Positions 1 to 9,400 of a DNA stretch of 26,537 nucleotides are shown in pieces (the first letter of the stretch is position 1; the number at the start of each line of letters is the position of its first letter). The DNA is taken from NCBI GenBank assembly GCA_016212735.1, contig JACRDZ010000245.1, forward strand, positions 1 through 26,537, read 5' to 3'. The notes under the pieces are model-generated. The model was not told where the DNA came from and did no database searches. It was given only the letters and a program-made list of their open reading frames with translations. Made by a program: the position numbers and the translations under genes. The DNA is from Candidatus Firestoneibacteriota bacterium (GTDB lineage Bacteria > JACRDZ01).

Positions 1-63
1 TAAATATTAGTTTTTTATTTACTTTTGCTTATTTTGTATATTTGCTTTCTATCCTTAATTTAG

Positions 64-98
64 AATTTTGAATTATTTTAAAAAAATAATTCAAAATT
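64..98. repeat. AT-only perfect inverted repeat (hairpin)
   Basis: A 15-bp perfect inverted repeat (64-78 with 84-98) encloses a 5-nt loop. It lies just beyond the last small reading frame of the minus-strand operon. It contains almost no G or C and is not followed by a T-run on the minus strand, so a classical terminator role is doubtful. It could simply be AT-rich intergenic structure. Positions 1-63 show nothing I can identify. Confidence 0.4.
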
Positions 99-103
99 AA
101 CCT

Positions 104-202
104 CTAACTATCTTTTTTTATACCTCCTTGCAAGAAACTCATTTTGTTAGAAAAATTTTTATTTTTTAAATCTTGTCCTGAATAGTCTGAAATAATGCTC
201 AT
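104..202 (-). CDS. Possible 32-aa peptide, pentapeptide-repeat-like start
   Basis: A short reading frame of 32 residues starts with ATG at 202, with a good ribosome binding site (GGAG, about 6 nt upstream). It sits 45 nt beyond the phosphatase gene, in the same direction. The peptide begins MSIISDYSGQDLKNKNFSNK. This resembles the first repeats of pentapeptide-repeat proteins (patterns like SGQ-DL-x-x-x-xF), but the frame stops after 32 codons. It may be a genuine small protein or the remnant of a truncated pentapeptide-repeat gene. No homology could be tested, and short open frames are easy to find by chance in AT-rich DNA. The ribosome binding site and operon position are the main support. 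Confidence 0.35.
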   Translation of the reverse strand: MSIISDYSGQDLKNKNFSNKMSFLQGGIKKDS

Positions 203-247
203 TATTTTCTCCTATAATAAAATTAAAAAGCGCTAAAAGGTTTGCAA

Positions 248-1198
248 TTATAAATTTATTAATTCTATAACCTGATGAGCTAATTCCGGACTTTTTGATA
301 CTACAAATTTAATTCTACTTGGATTTTTCGGATCCTGGCGATATCTGGAAAAAATTTCATTAATATCTAATTTATTTTCAATGGGATTCCCTTTTAAATC
401 CAGAACAGTCAATCCAGCCTTTTGTGCTAAAAAAAGTCCAGGTAAAACATCATATGTAGCAAATCCTTTAGTAAATTCAACTGCCACATCTGCATATCCT
501 GCGGCAACTTGAATTATCATATTAGAACCCCAGGCTAAATTTATTCTGCCATCGTTTTTTTCAATAGCATCCAATAAAGCTTTTTGTTTAGCAACCGATA
601 AATATCTTGAAACTTTAGTTGTTAAAAAATTTACTCTTGCACTGGACAAATCATTTCTTGGATTAGGTCCGCCATCAAGCTTAAACCAGGAATGCGTTAT
701 AAAGTCCAAGCCTTCAGCGTCACTGCTTTTTGACGCCCAATAAAGTCTATCAAGAAAAATATCTCCGGCAACAGCAGCAATCACTTCATTATTTTTTATG
801 TCATATACTGCCATTAAACACCATCCTCCTTGTAAATTTTCAGCAAATTCTGTACCATCAACAGGATCTATAAATATTACTAAATCCGCATCTGAATCTT
901 TTGTCCCTTCCGGAAAGCTTTTTATTCCTAATTCCTCTGAAAAAACAATAAAAGATTTGACTTCTTTTATTTTTTTAAATTTTTTACATAATGAAGCTAG
1001 CATTAAATCCTCAGTTTCTTTATCTATTGCTTTTGTTTGATTAAGTTCTGATTTTTCTGTCCAAATATTTTCAATGGATTGTTTCATGGATAATCTGGTT
1101 GATCCCCGCATTTCGGTACGTACTTTGTCCATCGCTTTCATTACGATTTGTCTGCAATAACGTAAAATATCATTGTCAGAATAATTAATCTGTGTCAT
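248..1198 (-). CDS. Inositol monophosphatase-family phosphatase
   Basis: This 316-residue protein belongs to the metal-dependent, lithium-sensitive phosphatase superfamily (inositol monophosphatase, CysQ/bisphosphate nucleotidase, fructose-1,6-bisphosphatase). Visible motifs are the metal-binding Glu pair in VFSEELG (residues 88-89), the signature DPVDGTEF (D111, D114, T116) and the C-terminal metal Asp in TYDVLPG (D250), followed by the usual AGLTVLDLKG segment. Length is typical or slightly long for the family. Start: ATG at 1198 with a GGAAAGGG-type ribosome binding site. It is the last large gene of the minus-strand operon, 31 nt after the GAF/RelA-like gene. The substrate cannot be read from the motifs. 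A sugar phosphate or a 3'-phosphorylated nucleotide (CysQ-like) are both attractive given its neighbours, but that is inference. Confidence 0.85.
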   Translation of the reverse strand: MTQINYSDNDILRYCRQIVMKAMDKVRTEMRGSTRLSMKQSIENIWTEKSELNQTKAIDKETEDLMLASLCKKFKKIKEVKSFIVFSEELGIKSFPEGTKDSDADLVIFIDPVDGTEFAENLQGGWCLMAVYDIKNNEVIAAVAGDIFLDRLYWASKSSDAEGLDFITHSWFKLDGGPNPRNDLSSARVNFLTTKVSRYLSVAKQKALLDAIEKNDGRINLAWGSNMIIQVAAGYADVAVEFTKGFATYDVLPGLFLAQKAGLTVLDLKGNPIENKLDINEIFSRYRQDPKNPSRIKFVVSKSPELAHQVIELINL

Positions 1199-1229
1199 TT
1201 TTACCCTTTCCTTAAATTATAACTTTTTA

Positions 1230-4200
1230 TTATTTTATTTTACTTAGATAATATCTTACTACATAATCTTCATAATCTATTTCCATCTCACGATCTATTC
1301 CATCTAATTTTTTCCCTGTATCTTCCATCATTTTTTTAGGAAATTCAGTTATAAAAGGAGGATGTCCTTTATAAATTGGATCATGATACTGTTCTGCAAT
1401 TGTATTCGCAAGTTCTGTTCTGATTTGAATTTCCACAGGAATTAACGAACGAACATAATAAAATAGATCATAAGCTGTCCAGATTGTAAAGTCTTCCCCT
1501 TTTTGTTTCTGTAATTCTTTTCCATCATCTGGTCTAAAAAGAATAATATTATTTTTGATCTTTGTTAACGTTTGATATTTATCTCGGATAGATAAACCAC
1601 AACCTTTATCAAACATATAGGATCTTTGGTCCCTTCTGATAGACATTAATGTCCGAATTAAAAAATCCTGTTTTATAAAATCATCTTTTTTTAAATTTGG
1701 ATCAAAAGCTTTCATATAACAATTTTTTTTATCAGCATTTATACCTTCATGTATGTCTTTATTACATTCACCCCGAAATTGACAATCTAAAAAAAACAAT
1801 GGGATGTTAGATGTTTTTAAAAAATTTGAAAAATATTTTTCCTCTTTTTCTAAAATATTTGTTAATTTTTCAGTTTCTTTATATGATTTCATTTTATTCT
1901 TTTCTAATGAAGCTAATAACTCTTTTGTTTTACTATATATATTTTTTATTCTAATTACTGTTATGCTAGATACAAACTTATCATTTTGAAAATTGTTATT
2001 ATTTCCATTTGCAAAATCCATTATTAGTTGTTTCGTATAATCATATGAATATTTAATTACTTCTCGGAGCTCAACAATAATTTCCAAGAATTTGTTAAAA
2101 CTTTCATCATTTATATGATTTTTTTTATTTTTAAAATCATCCAACAAATTTATTAAAATATCAAATACACCTTCAAATAAAAAAGATCCAAACCAAAGCG
2201 TCCCATCTTCTATATCATTATAAATAAAAGGTTCGTGTTTCGAAATTTTAACGGCAACCTTCTTATGCCAATCTATACATTTTCTTCTAATATAATCTCG
2301 ATTCGAAGCATAATTTTTATATTTATCTGCTGCTTCTGTTTTTTCAAATAGCTTACCTAAAACCAATCTAAGCCTTTTAATATTATAGCCAGATCTAGAC
2401 CAAAAACCACCAGGATTTAATGATTCAGGATCAGTTAAAGCAGAAATTTGCAAAGAATTATATTCTCCCTTGAATATATTTGTTCTCATACATAACCAAT
2501 ACAGATGAGATGTTTTTATTTTTTCTACTTTATTTTTTTCTAAATCGTCTTTCATTAAAAAATCTTTCTTTTCTTTTGCATCAACATTATAAAAAAAGAA
2601 CGGGTCTCCGATATTCCATATATATTCATATAAAGCATAAACTTGATTTTTATATAAACAATTTGCTCGGCATCCTAATAAATCAAAACGACCTAATTCC
2701 CAATCTAATGAAGCACAAGAACGTTGATGATGTAATATGTTATGAAGAGTTCGTATACGTTTATATATACCCTCTGGAGTAAGGAACAAAACACTTTTTG
2801 GGTTTTCTAATTGAAATATTTTTAAAAAATCTTCTTCTGTTCTATTTTTATCAATAAAATCCATTATTTCTGTCCAATGATTTTCAGTATTATGATTTTT
2901 ATTTTCTTTTTCTTCTTCTTTTATAATTCCAAATATTTCTTTCAAAGGTCTATATTTTGTTTCATCCTCAATCTCTCTTAATGAAGTGCAAAATAAATTT
3001 CGTAACATATAACACATTTTATAAAAATTATTAAATGTTTCATTATTGTTTATTTGATTTTGAATTTGAGAAATAAGAGAGAAAGAATTTTGTGCAAACT
3101 CATCATATTCACGCAATAATAAATGTTCAAGCTGATTTAGGTTTATCTCTGAATTTAAATCAATCCCCTTTTTATTACTAACTTCAATTTCTTTTAAAAA
3201 TAATTCATCCTCCAAGTTAAAAATAATTCGTTGTAAAGGATGATTTTCATTAATTTTATTAATATTCTCTTTATCATAAATAAAAGGTGGTGTATTAAAC
3301 TTTAGGTCACCAATAATATAGTTATTTTTGCTCTTAAAGAAATCTAATGCATTTTTAATATTTTCCTTTGTTAAATCCATATCTCTTATTAATAGTTCTG
3401 CTTCTTCATTTTCAGCATTAACTATTTTTTCAACTTTAATTTTAAAAATCTCTAAATTTCTAATAAATTTTTTATAATCATCATTATGTATTTTTTTTGT
3501 CATATTATTTATTTTAATAGACAATAAGTAAATCCAGATGGCTATATTTCCTCTTACAAATCCTTCATGTCTTTCCCCAAGTCTTAATAACAAACTACGG
3601 TTTTCTTTTACCCTTGAATTATATCGTACAAAATCTTTCATATCCATATGATAAATTAAGTTTTCCAGATAACGATCTAAATTTTCTTTTATTTCTTTTG
3701 CTTTTTTTCTCCTGTTTTGTAAATCATCTACAAAACTTAAGTCACTTATTGGTATACGATAAAATTCCATTGCAGTTAATGGAATTGGATCTTTTGAATG
3801 ATTCGCACGATAAGATATTTCTCTTTCAATTAATTTTCCTATTTCATAGGCCGCCCAAGAAAGTTTATGTGTATCTTCATCAGAAAATTCTGTAACTGGC
3901 AAAGAAAGTATATATGCTTGAGTCCGAGCTGCAAGTCGATCAATTAATAGGTCTACTACTTGCCCTTTTTCTGATGTTTTAGGAATTGTATATTCAACGA
4001 GTTCTCCATTATAGCTTATACTATAATCTTTATTAAATTTTTTCCTTTTGTCATAATTATCATAAATATATTCAGCATTATTTTCTTCCCAAAATTTATT
4101 TATTTCTTTATAAACTGTATTTTTATTTTGATCTTCCCAAAATTGATTAAACTCATTGCGAGTCGGTGGAATAAATAAATAGAGAGGAATATTTCTTTCT

Positions 4201-5657
4201 TTCCCAGATTTATCTACAATCTCTATTTTAAAGTAAAAATCAGATAGCTTTTCTTCTTTAACATGAATTTGTATTAATTCACTAAATCCTTCAATATTAT
4301 TAACAATATTTTTTAAAAAAATTTGCTTTTTTAAATCATTCTTATAAATTTCGCAATAACAAGTACTATTCAAATAATTTATAATAACATTAGTTAATTT
4401 TTCATAAAAAGATTTTATGTTTTTATAATATATATTTACCTTATGCGGTGCTTTCTCTATAGTTGTTTCTATTACTTTTTCATTTTCAAAAATCCTTTTC
4501 CATAACAGTTTCTCGTCATCTAATGTTTTGGTAATTATTTGAATAGGTGGTCTAGGGTTTTTATCTGTTGGTATTAAAAACTGATATCCATTATTTTTTT
4601 TATTATTAGTAGTACAATGTTTACTATACGCTGGGAATGGAATAAATATCAATTCTTCAATTTTTATTTTTTCATATTCGGGACGGGAGATATCTGTTAC
4701 CAAATAAACTAATGATAATAAAGATATATTTAGTTTACCAACATCTGTAGTCTTGTCATATTCCTTTTTTATTTTTTCTAATATGCGAGTTTCTAAATCA
4801 TTTGCATTCTTTATGCTTTGTAGGTCTAAAGAATCATCATCCTTTTTATTTTCTACCTTTAAAATACCAATAACTTCTCCACCTGTATGAATACGAATTG
4901 GAACTCCATAATAGTTTTTGAAAATATTATATCTATATTTTGTCTTATTATCTTCTTTATATGTAAATTTTTCATTATTCCATACAATTTGATCAGCACC
5001 ACCTAATTTCCTAAAATTTCTTGTACTTCGCATACTTAAGCGATCTTTAATTGCTGCAATATTTTCCTGATAAATAAGTTTTGTAATTCCGGAATCCAAT
5101 GGAATATATCCTAATTCCATATTATATTCTAAAATCGTATCCCAATTTATTTTATTCTCTGCATTGTTTTTTTGTGGATTACGATTTAATATCTCATCAC
5201 GATTTGCGACTCTTTCCCAAGGACTATCCTTATTTGCAGCAATCAGCTTGGCTAAACCTTTAGGATATTTCCAATAAGGAAATGTCTGAAAACTTTTTAG
5301 TAATTTTACACGATTTTCTTCAAATACTTTTCCATCTTCTTCAGTGAATTTATGCTTATTTATATAATTATTTTTCAATTTACCTATTTTCTCTTTAATA
5401 TGTGCTTCCAATAAATATTTATTTAATAATTTAGAATCATATATTTTTAAATGGATAGTACATGAATCTGCATTTAAATATTTAGCAATAATATCGCAAA
5501 ATTCAGCAAGAATTTTTTTTAATGTTTCAGGAGTGAATAATTCATATTCTTTAAGAAAATCATAAGTTTGTGCATTTAATAATTTACGTACATATTCTTT
5601 AAATTCAGATACTTTTTTTTCTGTTGATTTAGCTTCTACTTTTTCCGTACTCATCAT
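1230..5657 (-). CDS. GAF domain protein with C-terminal RelA/SpoT synthetase-like domain
   Basis: A giant 1475-residue soluble protein with no signal peptide or membrane segments. The N-terminal part reads as a GAF sensor fold: start near residues 45-73 (ILAEFCDIIAKYLNADSC), end near 250-271 (GVPIRIHTGGEVIGILKVEN), with a long insertion between. The C-terminal part resembles the RelA/SpoT pyrophosphokinase domain: EGIYKRIRTLH (962-972), FDLLGCRANCLYKNQVYAL (991-1009, with D992 where the metal Asp lies in synthetases), KYQTL (1360-1364) like the GYxSLH motif, VEIQIRT (1408-1414, E1409) and AEQYHDPIYKG (1421-1431). Between the Asp and QIRT motifs lie about 400 residues instead of the usual 60-100. 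The insertion carries Cys1292, 1298, 1313 and 1353. The middle (300-950) is helical, K/N/E/I-rich and unrecognised. Start: ATG at 5657 after AAGGGG, overlapping the upstream gene by 29 nt. Product and activity are inferred only. Confidence 0.75.
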   Translation of the reverse strand: MMSTEKVEAKSTEKKVSEFKEYVRKLLNAQTYDFLKEYELFTPETLKKILAEFCDIIAKYLNADSCTIHLKIYDSKLLNKYLLEAHIKEKIGKLKNNYINKHKFTEEDGKVFEENRVKLLKSFQTFPYWKYPKGLAKLIAANKDSPWERVANRDEILNRNPQKNNAENKINWDTILEYNMELGYIPLDSGITKLIYQENIAAIKDRLSMRSTRNFRKLGGADQIVWNNEKFTYKEDNKTKYRYNIFKNYYGVPIRIHTGGEVIGILKVENKKDDDSLDLQSIKNANDLETRILEKIKKEYDKTTDVGKLNISLLSLVYLVTDISRPEYEKIKIEELIFIPFPAYSKHCTTNNKKNNGYQFLIPTDKNPRPPIQIITKTLDDEKLLWKRIFENEKVIETTIEKAPHKVNIYYKNIKSFYEKLTNVIINYLNSTCYCEIYKNDLKKQIFLKNIVNNIEGFSELIQIHVKEEKLSDFYFKIEIVDKSGKERNIPLYLFIPPTRNEFNQFWEDQNKNTVYKEINKFWEENNAEYIYDNYDKRKKFNKDYSISYNGELVEYTIPKTSEKGQVVDLLIDRLAARTQAYILSLPVTEFSDEDTHKLSWAAYEIGKLIEREISYRANHSKDPIPLTAMEFYRIPISDLSFVDDLQNRRKKAKEIKENLDRYLENLIYHMDMKDFVRYNSRVKENRSLLLRLGERHEGFVRGNIAIWIYLLSIKINNMTKKIHNDDYKKFIRNLEIFKIKVEKIVNAENEEAELLIRDMDLTKENIKNALDFFKSKNNYIIGDLKFNTPPFIYDKENINKINENHPLQRIIFNLEDELFLKEIEVSNKKGIDLNSEINLNQLEHLLLREYDEFAQNSFSLISQIQNQINNNETFNNFYKMCYMLRNLFCTSLREIEDETKYRPLKEIFGIIKEEEKENKNHNTENHWTEIMDFIDKNRTEEDFLKIFQLENPKSVLFLTPEGIYKRIRTLHNILHHQRSCASLDWELGRFDLLGCRANCLYKNQVYALYEYIWNIGDPFFFYNVDAKEKKDFLMKDDLEKNKVEKIKTSHLYWLCMRTNIFKGEYNSLQISALTDPESLNPGGFWSRSGYNIKRLRLVLGKLFEKTEAADKYKNYASNRDYIRRKCIDWHKKVAVKISKHEPFIYNDIEDGTLWFGSFLFEGVFDILINLLDDFKNKKNHINDESFNKFLEIIVELREVIKYSYDYTKQLIMDFANGNNNNFQNDKFVSSITVIRIKNIYSKTKELLASLEKNKMKSYKETEKLTNILEKEEKYFSNFLKTSNIPLFFLDCQFRGECNKDIHEGINADKKNCYMKAFDPNLKKDDFIKQDFLIRTLMSIRRDQRSYMFDKGCGLSIRDKYQTLTKIKNNIILFRPDDGKELQKQKGEDFTIWTAYDLFYYVRSLIPVEIQIRTELANTIAEQYHDPIYKGHPPFITEFPKKMMEDTGKKLDGIDREMEIDYEDYVVRYYLSKIK

Positions 5658-6420
5658 TATCCCCTTCCTTAAAAAAAATTAAATATTTCTTAAAAATAGA
5701 GCCCAACGATCTATGCTTATAAGCCACTACTCCTAGTGATTTAATGTGAATTATTAACTTCACTAACTGCACGTTTTTAATAATATTTTTTAAATACTCA
5801 TAACCATCAACTGATTTAATACAACCTAATGAAATATGAAAAACTTGTTTTGGAGTATATGTTATCCCCAATGATTGTGCAATTAAATCAATATCCAAAT
5901 TAGCAACAATATTCTCTTCAATTAAAACAATAAAAAAACCATCACTACTTATTTCGAATTTACATTTTTCTAAATTTATATTCCCTCTAGGTAATAAAAT
6001 TTTATTCTTAGTGAAAATAGATATTTTATCCCATTGCTCCTGTAATATCTCTTCGGCTTTCTGCACTGAAATATCATTTGCTTTAATTAATTTATTAAAA
6101 ACATTTATCTCTTTTTCACTTAAAGAATCAGATATATTTTCTTTGAGCTGATGCATTATTTCTAAACATAATTCTTTACGCTTATTATCCTCAGGAAGCA
6201 CAAATATAGAACGCATTATCGGAAATAATGTAATATGATAATCTGCGCTGCCTGTATCCAGAAAATCATCTTTAAATTTATCATCTATTTGTTTAATAAC
6301 ATAACTTATTTTTGTTTCTGGAAAATTAGGAATTTCAATCATTAATGCAACAGTAATTCCATAGCTATCCAATAAATTTTTTAAAAAATTACATTTAATT
6401 ATCCATTCTTGTTTTGTCAT
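5629..6420 (-). CDS. 2H phosphoesterase superfamily protein (LigT/CPDase-like)
   Basis: This 263-residue protein carries two H-x-(T/S) motifs, HIT at residues 62-64 (in YHITLFP) and HIS at 195-197 (in FHISLGC). Each is flanked by hydrophobic strand residues. That is the hallmark of the 2H phosphoesterase superfamily (2'-5' RNA ligase/cyclic phosphodiesterase, and bacterial and viral enzymes that cut 2',3'-cyclic or 2'-5'-linked nucleotides). The spacing of about 130 residues is longer than in minimal LigT proteins and includes a helical insertion (about 75-140). Its start overlaps the stop of the HD-ROK gene by 4 nt and its end overlaps the GAF/RelA-like gene by 29 nt, so all three are probably translationally coupled. 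A role in trimming a nucleotide product of its neighbours is plausible but inferred. No annotation was available to confirm the family. Confidence 0.7.
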   Translation of the reverse strand: MTKQEWIIKCNFLKNLLDSYGITVALMIEIPNFPETKISYVIKQIDDKFKDDFLDTGSADYHITLFPIMRSIFVLPEDNKRKELCLEIMHQLKENISDSLSEKEINVFNKLIKANDISVQKAEEILQEQWDKISIFTKNKILLPRGNINLEKCKFEISSDGFFIVLIEENIVANLDIDLIAQSLGITYTPKQVFHISLGCIKSVDGYEYLKNIIKNVQLVKLIIHIKSLGVVAYKHRSLGSIFKKYLIFFKEGDNDEYGKSRS

Positions 6421-9400
6421 GACAATAGTGTCTTTATGTAAGTGTTATGATCATCTTGTTTTGGAATTAAGATTGATTCGGAAACAAATTTATCAAAATA
6501 ATTTATTACATCTTTTTTTTCGATACGAAAATTCTTTACTAAATCCCAAATATTAGTAAATAGTATAGTTTCCCCGGGTTTAAGATTATTAATTTTAAAA
6601 TCCATAATTTTTTGCATATTGGATAATTCACTCATTTTATGAACTCTGTTAGCAATCATTGCTGCACCCAATGGCCCTATTATTGCTGGTTTATCTGTCT
6701 GTGCGATACCGATTGAGTCTAATTCTAAATTTTTATCTTTACCATAAACTTTATCATAATATTTTAGCAAAAAAGATTCTATTTGTACTTTTACTAATAC
6801 CCCAGACAGTCCGCTCAATACTCCTCCTGCTAAAATAATTTCCTTAAATCTTTTTTTCCTATAAATGTTGTATAATAAAACAATTAGTTGTGCTATCTGT
6901 AAACCAAGTTGGCTAAATAATGCAATTGTTCCTAATATTTTTTCACTCAAAATTTCAAAATCAAAATCTTCTGGTAGCTTTTCAATATCATAGGAATTTA
7001 TTAATTCTTTTCCAGTACAAAGCAGATTCAATCTATTAATTCCCAAATTCCAAACTTTTTTTGAAATTTTCTTATTATTAAGCATATCTTTAATTTCTTT
7101 TTTACTTTTTTTTAATTCTATTGCATATTGTTCGCAACCTCTATCAAAAATATATTCATTTAATATTTCATTATTTTTTAAAAACAAATCATTGAGCTTA
7201 TTAAAAAGTTCATTAAAACGGGTATCCCCTTTTTTATTATCATTGTTTATTAATTCAAGAAGAAAACGATTATCTTCCAATATATTATTTTTTATATCAT
7301 CATCAACACATTTCCAGAATTTTAATAATTCACCTAATTCAATGGATTCAACTCTAGTTTTTAAATCGTCAGATTCATTTTTACCGGAAATATCCCCAAA
7401 TAAAAGCTTATTATTAAATATGAAATTACGAGAAAGATTTCTTATCCCTTTTGATGATACAAACTCTCTTGCACATCCTTCAATTTTATTCGGATATGGA
7501 TTTACATTAAAATCTAAAATAATTTTTGAAAACTCTGTTACTTGATTAGAAGAAATAGCCCCATACGAATCAATATGACCACCGGCAAGAGATGTCCCGA
7601 GTTTTATAACAATTTTTCCCCCTGATTTATGTTTTTGTTCTACTTCTAACATACAAAAATTACCATAAGCTTCTGCATTGCCATCATTTTCAATGATAGT
7701 AACAAAAGATTTAGATAAATTAAATTTTTTAGATTGAAGCTGTTTATAAAAAACATTATTTAAATCTATTGATTGAATCTCTTGTGGTAAAGATTTATCA
7801 TTAAGCATTTTACCATTAGACATTTCAATTTTTTTAAGTGTTCCGGAAATGCCGACAACTTTAGAATTACGAACAGCTCCTGGCCATGAAATTCCAACAC
7901 CATTTATATTTTTCCATAATATTTTATAATTTTTCAAATAAGATGTTATTGTATAAATTATCCTATTACAAAATTCATCTGCCTTAATTGATTTAATCCC
8001 TGCGGAAAATGTTTTAATAGTTTCTAATGAATATTTATCAATTTTTTCTGACAAGTTAAATAAGCATATTTTTGTATCAGTCCCTCCGATATCAATCCCT
8101 AAAAAGATACCATTAACCATATCCTCTTTTGTAAAGGGAACAGATTCAATTAATTTAGTTGCTGATTTTATGGAAAACGATTTGAAATTAAAATTTTGAA
8201 CATAACTTCCATACATTTCAGAATATCCATGATTTTTAGCATGACTTATAAGTTTTGCCTCGAGTTCCAAATTATTTAAACCTAATTCTTCTCTATCCTT
8301 TTCAATTGGACTGCAATCAGCATAAGCAGAATAAATTCCCAATGTAACTGCATAATTAAAAATTGTGGTAACAATAAATCGGGATAATATTTCTTTTCGT
8401 ATTTCTTGTTCTTTAATATCACTATTTTCAGACAGAGGTAAATATATTTTTATATCTTCTATCTTTTCATTTGATTCGAAAAATAAAGTGATACATTGCA
8501 CATTAAATGGATCAAAATCAACCATTGTGTCCAATACACGATAGATTCGGGGCATCCAGATAGGGGCATCAGAAGTATTAAGTTTATTCCTTAATAGAGT
8601 ATCAAAAATAGCTTCGGCACTAAATTTTTTCGCTTCAATTTCTTTTAATTCTTCTTCTGTAATTTCTGGTAATCTATTTTGAAGCGCGAACCATTTACTT
8701 GGGGATATTATAAAAATAATATTTTTTTCGAAAGTTATTTCTTGTATTTCTATGCCTATTTTATTTAAATCTTCATTTTTAGTATCATTATTTATTTTTT
8801 TTATACTTTCAATAAAAAAATCTTTTCTTTTTATGATTTCCAATACATCAAAAAATATCCATAATATTTCTTGAGTTGTATTTTCTGTTATTTTTGTTAA
8901 TAATATTTTAATTAGATTATAAAAATTATCTAATTTTTTTTCACAAAAAGATTTAATTATATCAAACCCAATTATATCTAAATTATCAATACTAGCAGGG
9001 CTGTTTTTACTTATTATATCCCCCAATAAAATAGATTCCCTGCCTGATTTACTTTTAACTTTAGCTAAATTTTTATTTTTTATCTCTCGCCATAAATCAT
9101 TAAATAAATTAATATTTTTATTTTGAGAAGTATTAAAATAAAGATATTCTGAAAGTAATCTTATGGAAAGTAATTTATCTGGTGATTTAGTAAAAGATGA
9201 ACATTTTTTTAGTGTTTTTAAAACATAATTAGCACGTTTTGTTGATCCATATCCAGATTGATATCTTAATAAAGCTTCTCTATAACTGAGTAAAAAATAT
9301 AAAATAAACCCATATTTTTTTGCAATCGTTTCTTCACCAAATATTTCTTTATACACATCTTTATCTTTAAGCCCAATTACTGATTTTGTTTGCCATAAAG

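Noticed and set aside
64..98. Rho-independent terminator of the cassette
   Set aside because: The stem is nearly all A/T and no T-run follows on the minus strand.
3614..3895. Open frames opposite to the large genes (for example 3614-3895 and 7192-7545, plus strand)
   Set aside because: They lie inside clearly coding genes on the other strand, lack recognisable motifs or binding sites, and are expected by chance in AT-rich DNA.
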